Assembly (NCBI GenBank): GCA_035933635.1
Contig: DASYYY010000021.1
Coordinates: 310,001-374,000 of the forward strand
From: JAKIVR01 sp035933635
GTDB taxonomy: Archaea > Thermoplasmatota > Thermoplasmata > Lutacidiplasmatales > UBA184
Length of the DNA stretch: 64,000 nt
Reading direction: 5' to 3'
The notes beneath the pieces are model-generated. The model saw nothing but the letters and a program-made list of their open reading frames with translations, searched no databases and was not told the DNA's origin. Each line of letters opens with the position of its first letter. The first letter of the stretch is position 1. Below are positions 35,203 to 43,144 of the stretch, one piece after another. The translations under genes were made by a program, and so were the position numbers.

Positions 35203-35757
35203 ATGATCCTCAGCGACACCCGGATCCGGGAGGAGATCCGGCGCGGTCGTATCGTGATACGGCCGTACCGGCCGGACTGCCTGGGGTCGAACTCCTACGA
35301 CGTCCACCTGGGCGCCTATCTCGCCACTTACCGCGATGGCGCCCTCGACGCGCGCCGCCGCAACGCCATCGAGGAATTCCGGATTCCGGAACGGGGATTC
35401 GTCCTCGTCCCCGGTCAGTTGTACCTTGGCGTCACCGAGGAGTACACCGAGACCCACGACGTGGTCCCGTTCTTGGAGGGAAAGTCGAGCGTGGGACGTC
35501 TCGGCATCGACATCCACTCCACCGCGGGGAAGGGCGACGTCGGATTCTGCAACTATTGGACCCTCGAGATGTCCGTCAAACTCCCGGTACGGATCTACGC
35601 CGGGATGCCCATAGGGCAACTGATCTACTTCGAGGTCAGCGGCCCGGTCGCACGCCCCTACGACCGGAAACCTTCGGCAAAGTATCGGACGGTCAGCCCC
35701 CACCCGACGCCCTCGAAGATGTATCGGAACTTCCCGCGCACCCGGTCCCGCAAGTAG
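35203..35757 (+). CDS. dcd: dCTP deaminase
   Basis: A 184-residue trimeric-type deaminase converting dCTP to dUTP for thymidylate synthesis. MILSDTRIREEI is the standard N-terminus, GSNSYDVHLG follows, EGKSSVGRLGI is the core motif and FCNYWTLEMS holds the catalytic Glu. The usual HxxAG-x-DPGF loop reads HSTAGKGDVGF, with Val instead of Pro. A bifunctional dCTP deaminase/dUTPase, as in Methanocaldococcus, is an alternative. The ATG at 35203 is chosen by homology at the N-terminus; the frame is open upstream from 35050. Confidence 0.93.
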   Translation: MILSDTRIREEIRRGRIVIRPYRPDCLGSNSYDVHLGAYLATYRDGALDARRRNAIEEFRIPERGFVLVPGQLYLGVTEEYTETHDVVPFLEGKSSVGRLGIDIHSTAGKGDVGFCNYWTLEMSVKLPVRIYAGMPIGQLIYFEVSGPVARPYDRKPSAKYRTVSPHPTPSKMYRNFPRTRSRK

Positions 35758-35912
35758 GCGACACTCGCGCTCCGCGCCGCGGTCCGCGGCGCGACCGGGC
35801 CGCCCGTGACCGAGCCGTACCCCTCCGCCCAGACACCTCCCCCCACGTCCCTTCTCGATCCAGAGCCAGCGCGGGCCCCAGGTGTGCCCTCAGACGAGGA
35901 ACGACCGGACGC
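35758..35912. other. 155-bp spacer, no gene seen
   Basis: This is the gap between the convergent dcd and membrane-protein genes. I see no clear terminator. A short GCGCCGCGGTCCGCGGCGC-like inverted repeat (about 35775-35793) could serve that function. Confidence 0.35.
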
Positions 35913-36353
35913 TCACCGAGGAGCCCGGGGCGATCGCGGGGGGATCTTACGCGCGAGCCACCACGTGGTGATGAGGGCGACTTCGACCACGGAAACTAGG
36001 GCCGCACCGGACGCGCTGAACGGGGCCAACAAGAGGGGTAGAACTCCCATGAACCCGAACACGCTCACGAGGAAGAATGTCGTACCCAGCGTATCCAATG
36101 CGCTGAATTTCTCGGCAGTCCCTCCGGCAATCTCTAGGAAGGCCAACATCGCCATGCAATTCGAGGCGCCGAGTATCGCGACGTAGGTGACGAGCGTCTC
36201 GAAGTAGGCTTCCCCGGACAGCGGCCCGATGCCGGTATGGAAAGGGCGGGGTGAATTGAGAATGAGCACGAGGGCCGCCAGCGTCAGGCCGGTGAAGAGG
36301 CCGCTGACGGTCAGCGCCTGTTGGTGGAGGAGGCTCCCTTCTCCCGACGCCAT
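35913..36353 (-). CDS. Membrane protein of unknown function (four helices)
   Basis: A 146-residue protein with four hydrophobic segments at about residues 16-34, 50-72, 80-104 and 108-132, and a basic C-terminus (RKIPPRSPRAPR). The first helix follows MASGEGSLLHQQALTVSG. ATG 36353 is preferred because GTGTAAAAC lies about 30 bp upstream as a promoter; the longer reading from 36413 would cover that element. No family is recognised. It is a single gene between convergent dcd and the LeuRS gene, which lies upstream on the same strand. Confidence 0.62.
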   Translation of the reverse strand: MASGEGSLLHQQALTVSGLFTGLTLAALVLILNSPRPFHTGIGPLSGEAYFETLVTYVAILGASNCMAMLAFLEIAGGTAEKFSALDTLGTTFFLVSVFGFMGVLPLLLAPFSASGAALVSVVEVALITTWWLARKIPPRSPRAPR

Positions 36354-36579
36354 TCGAACGTCGCACCGATGGGGGCCGGGGGTTTTACACCGGCGCCTTT
36401 CGGGCCCGATCACCCCGAGGCCGGCGCGGCCCTTGGCGGCTACCCGCTGGCCCTCGCCCCCAAATCCGGTCGTTCAAGGGGGGCCGCGGTGGGAGGCGGA
36501 ACTTCGGTGTCGGTTCCGGCGCGCCGCCTGGAAGTGGTCTATAGCTCGAGATTCGGACCTGATCTGCCGATGAGGTGGT
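36354..36579. other. 226-bp spacer upstream of the membrane protein
   Basis: It holds the candidate TATA element GTGTAAAAC (about 36381-36390, leftward) of the membrane-protein gene. The rest is GC-rich; I see nothing else I can name. Confidence 0.4.
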
Positions 36580-39471
36580 TCAGCGGCTCGCCACGCGCCC
36601 GATGAGGTAGAACGCAGGACGACCGGGGCGGGCCCGTTGGCGGCGGTTAAGCGGGTCGTACGGCTCGGCATCCTCCTCCCGGTGGACGGCGATCTCGGGA
36701 AACTGGAAACGTCGAACCAGGTACCCTTCCGCGGCGCGCAGCGCGGCGACCTCGTCCACGGTCACCTGGCCCGGAGCAGGTTCACCGCGGATCGCCGGTC
36801 CCACGCGACCGACATAGGCGGCGATCTCGCCCCGGGCGCTGGAGAGCTCGGGGCGCTCCCCGGCCCGCGTCATGACCTCCTTGACGAGGTCGCCGCCGGA
36901 TCGCTGAGAGGTCCGCATCCATTCGTCGACCATCCGCTTCCACGGCGCCGCGACGTAGAAGGCGACTCCGCGCGGTGGTTCGCCCCGGCTGAGGGCGGGT
37001 TTCAGCACGCTCTGCAGGTCGTCCTCGACGCCCTCCAGGAACGCCTCGCGCGCCCGCGAGACCTCATCCGGCCGGAACTGGCGGGCCTCCGGCATCGGCT
37101 GCGACGCCACGAGGCTCCCGAATCGCTCGTGCCCGAGCTCCTCGCTCAGGTGGGGCGTGATCGGGGCGGCGAGCCGGATCCATGCCTCGGCCGCTCGCTG
37201 GACGACCGTACCCGGTTGGCCGCCCCGAGCGAGATATCGACGGAGCGTCGCGGGAAGGGCGTAGAAGACGAGCTGCGCGGCCCCCCGCAGATCCATCCGT
37301 TGGAAGCAGTCGTGGTACTCCCCCGCGAGGCGATGGAGGGCATCCTCGAGCCACGCCTCGAGCTCGGGGGGCCCACCGCCCCCCTCGGCGAGGCACTCGC
37401 GGATGAATCGACCCAGCTCTTCGGTCCGGGTCATCGCCTGGTCCACGGCGTCGGGATCCCATTCGAAATCCTGCTCCCCGCTTGCCGAGACGACGTACCA
37501 CAGCCGAAGGCCGTCGGCCCCCCAACGGTCGAACGCCTCCCGGGTCGATGGGATGTGTCCCCCCTTCACCCCGGTGTCCTTCTTCGAGATCTTCCCGCCT
37601 TCCGGCGAGACGACCCATCCGTGCATGAGTATACCCCGAGGAGCGAGTTCGGAGGGGAGCAGCCGTGCGTGGGTGAACAGGAAGACCGGGAAGTGGACGC
37701 GCTTGTGGTCCTTGCCCCCGATGTTGACATCCAGCGGGTACCAGTAGGTGAACTCCGATCGGATCTCCTCCTGGAGCGCGCGATCGACCGCGGTCTCGCC
37801 GGGCCCCTCACCGAGGAACACGTAGTCGAACAGGGCGTCGGTCAAGTGCTCGACCGGGAGCCGCCCGTCCCGGACGAATCGCCGCACCGGGAAATAGGCC
37901 GGATAGAACGTCGAGTCCGCGATCGGCTCGATGATCCATGACGGGTCGAGGGGGAACGGGGTGCCCAGCCATCGTCCCTTGCGCGTGCACGGTCGGTCCT
38001 CGTACCAGTCGATGATCGAGGGCAGCTCGCGTCCGTACTGCTCGGGAACGACGGTCAGCTCGCGCAGCGCAGCGTGGGTCCGTTCCTTCCATGAAGTCTC
38101 CCCGTACTTCAGGAACCATTGATCCGGGACTCGGCGGATGACCACCGCATGCCCGTTGCGGCAGACCACGGGCTTGGAGAACTCTCGGAGCGCGAACCCG
38201 GTTCCGGCGGCCTCCAAGGTCGTATCCATCCGCTCGCGGGCCTCCGAGACCGGGATCGGACCCAGCGCCGGAACCAGCATCCGGCCGTGGACGAGCTCGA
38301 CCCGATAGAGACGCTCGGTCGCCTCGTCCAGGTGCGCCCGGTCGTCCAGCCCCGCGACCTCGAGCGCACGGACCGCCCTCTCCGCGGGGACCCCGGACCC
38401 GTCGAGCAGCTTGCGTTCGGAGGGGGCGAGGGACTCTTCCGGCGGTATGAAAATGATCTCCGGCAGCGCCGGGACCCGGGCGCGATCCTCGACGGAGAGC
38501 GCGGCAAGCCCGACCCAATCCGCCGGGGCGTGCGCGGGCACCGACATGACCACGCCCGTACCCCGTAGGGGGTCGACGAGGACGCTCGAGAGTACTGGGA
38601 CCGTTGCGCCCGTGAACGGCACCCGGACCGAACGTCCGAGAAGCTCCTCGGGGCGGACCTCGTGGCCCAGGTGTCCGCCGTGCTGCTCGACCAGACGCTC
38701 GCCCCCCGTGCGACCGACCACGAAGGCCGAGGTGCCGTGGTGCCAGACCACGAGCGACTGCGTCGGATGGATCCAGACGTTGGTGACGCCGTAGATGGTT
38801 TCGGCGCGCAAGGTGGCGGCGAGCAGGATCCGCCCGTCGTCGAGCGGGAACGGCACGGTCGAGTACCGGATGACCTCGGCGTCGCCGCCCGAAGTGAGGT
38901 CGGTCTCCGAAGCGTCCACCGAGACCGGTCCGCAGACCGGGCAGTAGCTGGCGAAGTAGGGCGCCTGCCCCAGCGCTCCGGTGGCCCGAAGCCGATTGAA
39001 TTGCCAGCGGATGAACGCGCGATAGTCCGGGTCGATGGTGGTGACGTAGGAGCTCTCGTCAAACAGCACCCCCAGCCGGCGGAAGACCGCGAGATAGGTC
39101 TCGCCGAGGAAACGAGCCGCGCTCTCGGGATCGGCAAGAGCGGGGAGCTGGGCGTCGGAGACGCCGTTCTCCTTCAGTCGTCGCAGCGTCGGGGGGTCGC
39201 GATTCGCTACCTTTTGGGCGAAGGTGACCGCGGGCAAGCCCGAGGCATGCGTGCCCATCGGGAGGAACACCTGCTCACCGAGCATGCGGTGGTAGCGGTG
39301 GAGCACGTCGGCGAACGTCACCCCCCGCAGGTGGCCGACGTGGAGGAAGCCGCTGGTCCCCGGGTAGGTCCACAGCGCGTAGAACTTGCGTTGGCCGGGG
39401 ATCCGGCGAGCCCTGGCGAGGCCCGACTCGGCCCACCGTTGCTGCCACTGAACCTCGTCGGTCGGGCCCAT
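36580..39471 (-). CDS. leuS: Leucyl-tRNA synthetase (archaeal type)
   Basis: A 963-residue class I synthetase that charges tRNA-Leu. The HIGH motif is HVGH (44-47) in SGFLHVGHLRG. The editing (CP1) insert spans about residues 220-480 and includes TLRAETIYGVTNVWI and GTGVVMSVPAHAPADW, with the Asp-containing loop for clearing mischarged products. YPLDVNIGGKDHKRVH precedes the KMSKS equivalent, which reads GGKISKKD. The second Lys is kept, but Met and the final Ser are replaced. The anticodon/C-terminal domain is of archaeal length. ATG 39471 fits the TATA box. The frame upstream (to 39777) is a shadow over queE. Confidence 0.93.
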   Translation of the reverse strand: MGPTDEVQWQQRWAESGLARARRIPGQRKFYALWTYPGTSGFLHVGHLRGVTFADVLHRYHRMLGEQVFLPMGTHASGLPAVTFAQKVANRDPPTLRRLKENGVSDAQLPALADPESAARFLGETYLAVFRRLGVLFDESSYVTTIDPDYRAFIRWQFNRLRATGALGQAPYFASYCPVCGPVSVDASETDLTSGGDAEVIRYSTVPFPLDDGRILLAATLRAETIYGVTNVWIHPTQSLVVWHHGTSAFVVGRTGGERLVEQHGGHLGHEVRPEELLGRSVRVPFTGATVPVLSSVLVDPLRGTGVVMSVPAHAPADWVGLAALSVEDRARVPALPEIIFIPPEESLAPSERKLLDGSGVPAERAVRALEVAGLDDRAHLDEATERLYRVELVHGRMLVPALGPIPVSEARERMDTTLEAAGTGFALREFSKPVVCRNGHAVVIRRVPDQWFLKYGETSWKERTHAALRELTVVPEQYGRELPSIIDWYEDRPCTRKGRWLGTPFPLDPSWIIEPIADSTFYPAYFPVRRFVRDGRLPVEHLTDALFDYVFLGEGPGETAVDRALQEEIRSEFTYWYPLDVNIGGKDHKRVHFPVFLFTHARLLPSELAPRGILMHGWVVSPEGGKISKKDTGVKGGHIPSTREAFDRWGADGLRLWYVVSASGEQDFEWDPDAVDQAMTRTEELGRFIRECLAEGGGGPPELEAWLEDALHRLAGEYHDCFQRMDLRGAAQLVFYALPATLRRYLARGGQPGTVVQRAAEAWIRLAAPITPHLSEELGHERFGSLVASQPMPEARQFRPDEVSRAREAFLEGVEDDLQSVLKPALSRGEPPRGVAFYVAAPWKRMVDEWMRTSQRSGGDLVKEVMTRAGERPELSSARGEIAAYVGRVGPAIRGEPAPGQVTVDEVAALRAAEGYLVRRFQFPEIAVHREEDAEPYDPLNRRQRARPGRPAFYLIGRVASR

Positions 39472-39493
39472 CGGCGTGGGGAGCACGTCGCTC

Positions 39494-39501
39494 AATATTT
39501 G
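39494..39501 (-). promoter_or_regulatory. TATA box for leuS
   Basis: Leftward, CAAATATTGA around 39494-39501 lies 23-30 bp before the leuS ATG, so the message is probably leaderless. It sits in the 114-bp gap between leuS and queE, which diverge. Confidence 0.6.
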
Positions 39502-39585
39502 ACGACCACTCGAGGAACGCAGCGGCTCTCGCGCGCTCGGAGGCACCGTGCAACGCTCATCTGCCTCGCGGGGGGGTACAACGGC

Positions 39586-40215
39586 GTGCGGATCATCGAG
39601 GTCTTTCACTCGCTCCAAGGCGAGGGGCCGTTGACGGGCACCCGCACCAGTTTCGTGCGGACGGCCCGATGCAACCTTCGGTGCTCGTGGTGCGATACCA
39701 CCTACTCCTTCGGCGCCGGTGAGGAGCGCTCGGTCCGCTCCGTGCTGCGGGAGGTCGGCTCGCACCGGACGCGCCACGTCTGCCTGACCGGCGGTGAACC
39801 GCTGCTCCAGGCCGGATCGGTCGAGCTCGTCCGTGAGCTCTCCTCCCGGGGATACACGACCGTCATCGAGACCGGCGGCTCGCTCGACGTCTCGCCGTAC
39901 CTCGATCTCCCGGGGGTAATCCTCAGCGTGGACGTCAAGTGTCCCTCGTCGAGGATGTCAGAGCGGAACCGCTGGCAGAACTTGGAGAAGCTCCGGAGTT
40001 CGGACGTGCTGAAGTTCGTCATCGGCGACCGCAAGGACTACCTCTACGCCCGCAACGTCCTCGCGCGTCGGAAGTGCCGGGCGGCCGTCGTCTTCCAACC
40101 CGTCTGGGGATCCGACGCCGGGCGCCTGGGAGATTGGGTCCTGCACGACCGGCTCGACGTCCGGGTCATGCTCCAGGAGCACAAGCTATTGTGGGGCGAG
40201 GTCAGGGGGAGGTAG
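39586..40215 (+). CDS. queE: 7-carboxy-7-deazaguanine synthase
   Basis: A 209-residue radical SAM enzyme that contracts the ring of 6-carboxytetrahydropterin to CDG, the precursor of archaeosine in tRNA. It starts VRIIEVFHSLQGEGPLTGTRTSFVRTARCNLRCSWCD, matching the family; the CxxxCxxC here binds the cluster. TGGEPLLQ and the IETGGSLDV segment follow as usual. GTG 39586 is chosen because the product then starts at the conserved strand. No queC or queD is adjacent. It lies directly before the G1P dehydrogenase gene, probably in one operon. Confidence 0.93.
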   Translation: MRIIEVFHSLQGEGPLTGTRTSFVRTARCNLRCSWCDTTYSFGAGEERSVRSVLREVGSHRTRHVCLTGGEPLLQAGSVELVRELSSRGYTTVIETGGSLDVSPYLDLPGVILSVDVKCPSSRMSERNRWQNLEKLRSSDVLKFVIGDRKDYLYARNVLARRKCRAAVVFQPVWGSDAGRLGDWVLHDRLDVRVMLQEHKLLWGEVRGR

Positions 40216-40219
40216 AGCC

Positions 40220-41383
40220 GTGGTGGTCTCCTCCGACCGAAGCGCAGATATCGCGGCGGGGCCCGCCTCGACGGGCGTGATGCCGCGGGCCCACGACGGC
40301 GCAACCCCTCCGATGCATCCCGCGGCGTTCGGGAAGGCGCGTTCGATGGTCTTCCCGCGCGTGGTGCTCGCCGGGCACGGTGTGCTCGAGGAGCTTGGGC
40401 GCTCGTGCCTCGGCTTCGACTTTCCCGAGCGCGGCGCTGTGGTCACCGGCCCCAAGACCGCACATCTCGCGGGGGACCGGGCGCGCGCCATCCTAGAGGC
40501 TTCGGGATTCGACGTCTCCACGATCATCGCCGGAGAGGCGACGGTCCCTGAGGTCGACCGGGTCCAGGCCGAGATCGCAGCGACCGGCGCCCGGTTCCTC
40601 GTCGCGGTCGGCGGCGGCAGCAAGATCGATATCGCCAAGGTTGCTGCTGCGCGGCTCAAGATCCCCTTCGTGAGCGTTCCCACGTCGGCGGCCCACGACG
40701 GGATCTCGTCACCGCGGGCCTCGCTGCGGGGCACGGATCGGGCCTCGAGCATCGACGCGGTCGTCCCGATCGGGATCCTGGCCGACACGGAGCTGATCGT
40801 CCAAGCGCCGTTCCGACTCCTCGCGAGCGGCTGCGCCGATGTGCTGAGCAATGTCACGGCCGTCCTCGACTGGAAGCTCGCCTCGCGCCTGCGCAACGAG
40901 GAGTTCTCCAGCACGGGTGCAGCGCTCGCCGAGTACGCCGCCCAGGAGATCGCCGACCACGCCGGGCTGATCAAACCCCACCTCGAGGAATCCGTCTGGA
41001 TCGCGATCCGGCCGATGATGATGGCCGGACTTGCCATGAGCGTGGCCGGCTCGTCGCGGCCGTGCTCGGGCAGTGAGCACCTGTTCAGCCACGCGTTGGA
41101 CCGCATCGCCGAGGTACCCCACCTCCACGGCGAGCAGTGCGGTGTCGGCGCGATCATGATGATGTATCTCCACGGCGGCGATTGGAGGAAATTGAAAATG
41201 AACCTGCAAACGATCGGAGCCCCGACCACGGCGAACGCGCTGGGCGCCACGGCCGAGGAGGTGGTCCGTGCGCTCGTGCAAGCGCACACCCTACGCCCGG
41301 AGCGCTACACGATCCTCGGCGACAATGGTCTGACCCGCGAGGCGGCCGAGCGGCTCGCCCGTGTGACGGGAGTGATCGAGTAG
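40220..41383 (+). CDS. egsA: sn-Glycerol-1-phosphate dehydrogenase
   Basis: This enzyme reduces dihydroxyacetone phosphate to sn-glycerol-1-phosphate, the backbone of archaeal membrane lipids. Features are FPRVVLAGHGVLEEL, the NAD(P)-binding GGGSKIDIAKVAA, SVPTSAAHDGISSPRASL, and the metal site Asp in GCADVLSN with His in GSEHLFSHAL and HGEQCGVG. GTG 40220 has GGGGGAGG 7 nt upstream and lies 4 bp after queE, which favours it. However, ATG 40313 (356 residues) starts just where homologues do, so the first 31 residues may not be real. It is good evidence that the host is an archaeon. Confidence 0.94.
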   Translation: MVVSSDRSADIAAGPASTGVMPRAHDGATPPMHPAAFGKARSMVFPRVVLAGHGVLEELGRSCLGFDFPERGAVVTGPKTAHLAGDRARAILEASGFDVSTIIAGEATVPEVDRVQAEIAATGARFLVAVGGGSKIDIAKVAAARLKIPFVSVPTSAAHDGISSPRASLRGTDRASSIDAVVPIGILADTELIVQAPFRLLASGCADVLSNVTAVLDWKLASRLRNEEFSSTGAALAEYAAQEIADHAGLIKPHLEESVWIAIRPMMMAGLAMSVAGSSRPCSGSEHLFSHALDRIAEVPHLHGEQCGVGAIMMMYLHGGDWRKLKMNLQTIGAPTTANALGATAEEVVRALVQAHTLRPERYTILGDNGLTREAAERLARVTGVIE

Positions 41384-41387
41384 GCCC

Positions 41388-41816
41388 ATGCCCGAGATCA
41401 CCCTGCTCTCGGAACGTCAATCTCGGCCCGGTTTCGAGTTCGTCTACATGGGAGGGGCGCCGGTGTGCCGCACCTGCCCGTACCGCCACGCGTGCTTGAC
41501 CTTGGATGTGGGGCGGAAGTACACGGTCACCCGCGTCCGCCCGATCCAGCATCCGTGCGCTTTGCAGGAGACCACCGCGAACGTGGTCGAGGTACAGGCG
41601 GTCGCCCGGCCCCTCGTCGTCAGCGCTGGATCGGCGGTCGCGGGCAGCTCGATCGAGATCGGTCGTTACGAGTGTCGTCGGATCGATTGCCCCAACTGGG
41701 ACATCTGTGCCGGCCCGGCCGTGCCCCCCCGGCAGAAGTACCGGATCGAAAGGGTCCATTCCGAGCCGACCGAGTGCCGGATCGGGAGGACCCTCCGGAA
41801 GGTCGAGGTGATCTAG
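41388..41816 (+). CDS. UPF0179 family protein
   Basis: A 142-residue protein of a family seen mainly in archaea. Cysteines occur in PVCRTCPYRHACLTL, PIQHPCAL, YECRRIDCPNWDIC and TECRIG, nine in total, and are likely to bind a metal or an Fe-S cluster. The pattern RKYTVTRVRP is typical of UPF0179. No function is known to me. It starts 4 bp after egsA and ends 9 bp before the tRNA-Pro, so it closes the queE-egsA operon. Confidence 0.85.
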   Translation: MPEITLLSERQSRPGFEFVYMGGAPVCRTCPYRHACLTLDVGRKYTVTRVRPIQHPCALQETTANVVEVQAVARPLVVSAGSAVAGSSIEIGRYECRRIDCPNWDICAGPAVPPRQKYRIERVHSEPTECRIGRTLRKVEVI

Positions 41817-41825
41817 TCGCCGAAC

Positions 41826-41932
41826 GGGGCTGTGGGGTAGCTACGGTTCGGGGCCGCACCCCGATCCGCTCTACTGGTCCATCCTGCGGGCTTTGGGAGC
41901 CCGAGACCCCGATTCAAATTCGGGCAGCCCCA
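41826..41932 (+). tRNA. tRNA-Pro(TGG) with an intron in the D-loop
   Basis: Acceptor GGGGCTG (41826-41832) pairs with CAGCCCC (41925-41931), discriminator A at 41932. The anticodon arm is CGGGC, loop TTTGGGA with TGG at 41894-41896, and GCCCG. The T-arm is CCCGA, TTCAAAT, TCGGG. The D-arm is broken: GGGTAGC (41835-41841) is followed by about 34 nt of extra hairpin before GGTCCATCC (41876-41884). Removing the insert leaves a 73-nt tRNA with the invariant G18G19. The 3' end doubles as an integration site (see att repeat). Confidence 0.88.
41842..41875 (+). other. About 34-nt D-loop intron of tRNA-Pro (position ~16/18)
   Basis: The insert folds as a 10-position hairpin: CGGTTCGGGG (41844-41853) with CCCCGATCCG (41859-41868), one T-T mismatch, loop CCGCA. 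Its base shows a relaxed bulge-helix-bulge: central helix GTAG (41837-41840)/CTAC (41871-41874), bulges CTA and TGG, outer helix TGGG/TCCA. Two extra nt (CT, 41869-41870) make it non-ideal. The exact cuts are uncertain by 1-2 nt. Confidence 0.75.
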
Positions 41933-41940
41933 TCATCCCC
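41912..41940 (+). repeat. att-like direct repeat, left copy (in tRNA-Pro)
   Basis: It starts in the T-arm of tRNA-Pro and runs 8 nt past the discriminator. The exact core shared with the right copy is CGGGCAGCCCCAT (41921-41933). Confidence 0.65.
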
Positions 41941-42193
41941 GTATAGCTACGTTACGACGCAGTAAACTAGTATTTCGAATACGATATCGTTTAAATTTCA
42001 CCAGTCGCCGCGGGGAGACGTTGGTGCCCTTCGATTTTCGGTGTCCCAAGGCACCTGATTTCGTCCAGCGCGGATCGCTGACCTCGGGACCTCGCTTCGG
42101 ACCCGAGGACCCGGGTATGTCGCACTAGGCTCGAGCTTCGCCCGAGGCACAGTGCATGCACCAGCCCCGCGCAAGGCATCATATACGCCAGCA
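41941..42193. other. AT-rich left flank of the island, no gene seen
   Basis: About 250 bp without a supported gene. It holds the GTATTTCGAATAC near-palindrome (41970-41982), an AT-rich GTTTAAATTT (41989-41998), and two inverted repeats: GGTGCC/GGCACC (42023-42028, 42050-42055) and CCTCGGG/CCCGAGG (42082-42088, 42102-42108). CATATAC (about 42180-42186) is the likely TATA box of the antitoxin gene. Confidence 0.5.
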
Positions 42194-42207
42194 GTATACA
42201 TGTATAC
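42194..42207. promoter_or_regulatory. Palindromic operator of the vapBC promoter
   Basis: GTATACATGTATAC is a perfect 14-bp palindrome between the TATA box and the ATG at 42209. An in-frame ATG (42200) sits at its centre. The position suits autoregulation by the antitoxin. Confidence 0.6.
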
Positions 42208-42208
42208 G

Positions 42209-42481
42209 ATGACGACGGTACGACTCACCGGCGGCCAGAAGGCACGGTTGGAAGCTAGCCAGCGTCTCCTCGAGAGCCTCGAAGGTCGAAAGCTAACTCA
42301 AGGGGAGGCGATCGAAGAACTGGCGCAGTTCGCACTCCGCCATCGCGAGATCCTAGCGGAGCATCCCGGAGCATTGGGATCGGTCTCCGCAGAAGACACA
42401 ATGTTCGATCCGGCGATCGTGGTGGACATGGGGAAGACCGGTCCGGACACAATCGACCGAATCCTCTACCGGAAACGGTGA
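42209..42481 (+). CDS. VapB-like antitoxin
   Basis: A 90-residue protein starting MTTVRLTGGQKARLEASQRLLESLEGRKLTQGEAIEELAQFA. The short strand followed by two helices looks like a ribbon-helix-helix DNA-binding domain (about residues 1-50). The C-terminal 40 residues would wrap the toxin. The gene ends 3 bp before the PIN-toxin ATG, which is the typical TA layout. ATG 42209 (or 42200) follows the palindromic operator. The exact antitoxin subfamily is not recognised. Confidence 0.75.
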   Translation: MTTVRLTGGQKARLEASQRLLESLEGRKLTQGEAIEELAQFALRHREILAEHPGALGSVSAEDTMFDPAIVVDMGKTGPDTIDRILYRKR

Positions 42482-42484
42482 ACG

Positions 42485-42904
42485 ATGGAGCACTTCTTCC
42501 TCGACACTTCCTTCATCATCGCTCGTTTCAGCCCCAAGGATATCAACCACAAGCGGGCGCTCGACGTCGCCAAGGACCATTCATCCGGAATCCAAGGGCC
42601 CGTCAAGTGGATTCTCTCAGATTACATCTTCGACGAATCCGTGACAACCGTTCTTGGCCTGACCCGGCGCTGGGATCAAGCCCAAATCGTTGGTGCTGCA
42701 CTTCTGGGTTCTGGAGTACTCAGCATGAGTCGGGTAGACGAAGCAGCATTCGACGCTGCCTGGACCCTCTTTCAGTCAAGGAAGGACAAGCTCTGGTCAT
42801 TCACTGATTGCACGTCGTTCGTACTGATGAATCGATTGGGAATTCGAAAGGCGCTCACGTTCGACCGCAACTTCACGGAAGCAGGTTTTGCGACGATTCC
42901 GTAG
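42485..42904 (+). CDS. VapC-like PIN-domain toxin ribonuclease
   Basis: A 139-residue PIN protein. The four acidic residues for Mg2+ are present: Asp7 in FLDTSFII, Glu51 in DESVTTVL, Asp108 in FTDCTSFVLM and Asp127 in TFDRNF. Such toxins cut tRNA or rRNA when the antitoxin is lost. Codon use is less GC-biased than in flanking housekeeping genes, consistent with acquisition. Its partner is the gene 3 bp upstream. Confidence 0.88.
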   Translation: MEHFFLDTSFIIARFSPKDINHKRALDVAKDHSSGIQGPVKWILSDYIFDESVTTVLGLTRRWDQAQIVGAALLGSGVLSMSRVDEAAFDAAWTLFQSRKDKLWSFTDCTSFVLMNRLGIRKALTFDRNFTEAGFATIP

Positions 42905-43144
42905 TATACCCACCGTGGGCCTTGCATCGGATGCGCAACGATTTCCTCATGCACCGTAGCCCAGTTGATGGGGGGGGTTAGTCAACCCCCGCTCGACGAA
43001 AGGGTCCCTCGGCGAACTCAGGACCGGGACCCGTACAACTCTCGCCTTACCGTCGAAGACAACGAAGGCCCCACCGGCGGCCAATCGCGTCAGGGGCGGG
43101 TACTTTCGCTTCTGGGTCCCGGAAGGGCTTGAAGTCGGCCGCCT
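42905..43144. other. Spacer with a strong hairpin after vapC
   Basis: About 240 bp without a supported gene. GGGGGTT (42973-42979), loop AGTC and AACCCCC (42984-42990) form a perfect 7-bp hairpin that may end vapBC transcription. No T-run follows it. Confidence 0.45.

Noticed and set aside
42023..42108. Inverted repeats as a CRISPR or IS end
   Set aside because: The two repeats differ in sequence, occur once each and have no transposase or spacer pattern near them. No CRISPR array or insertion sequence was seen anywhere in the window.
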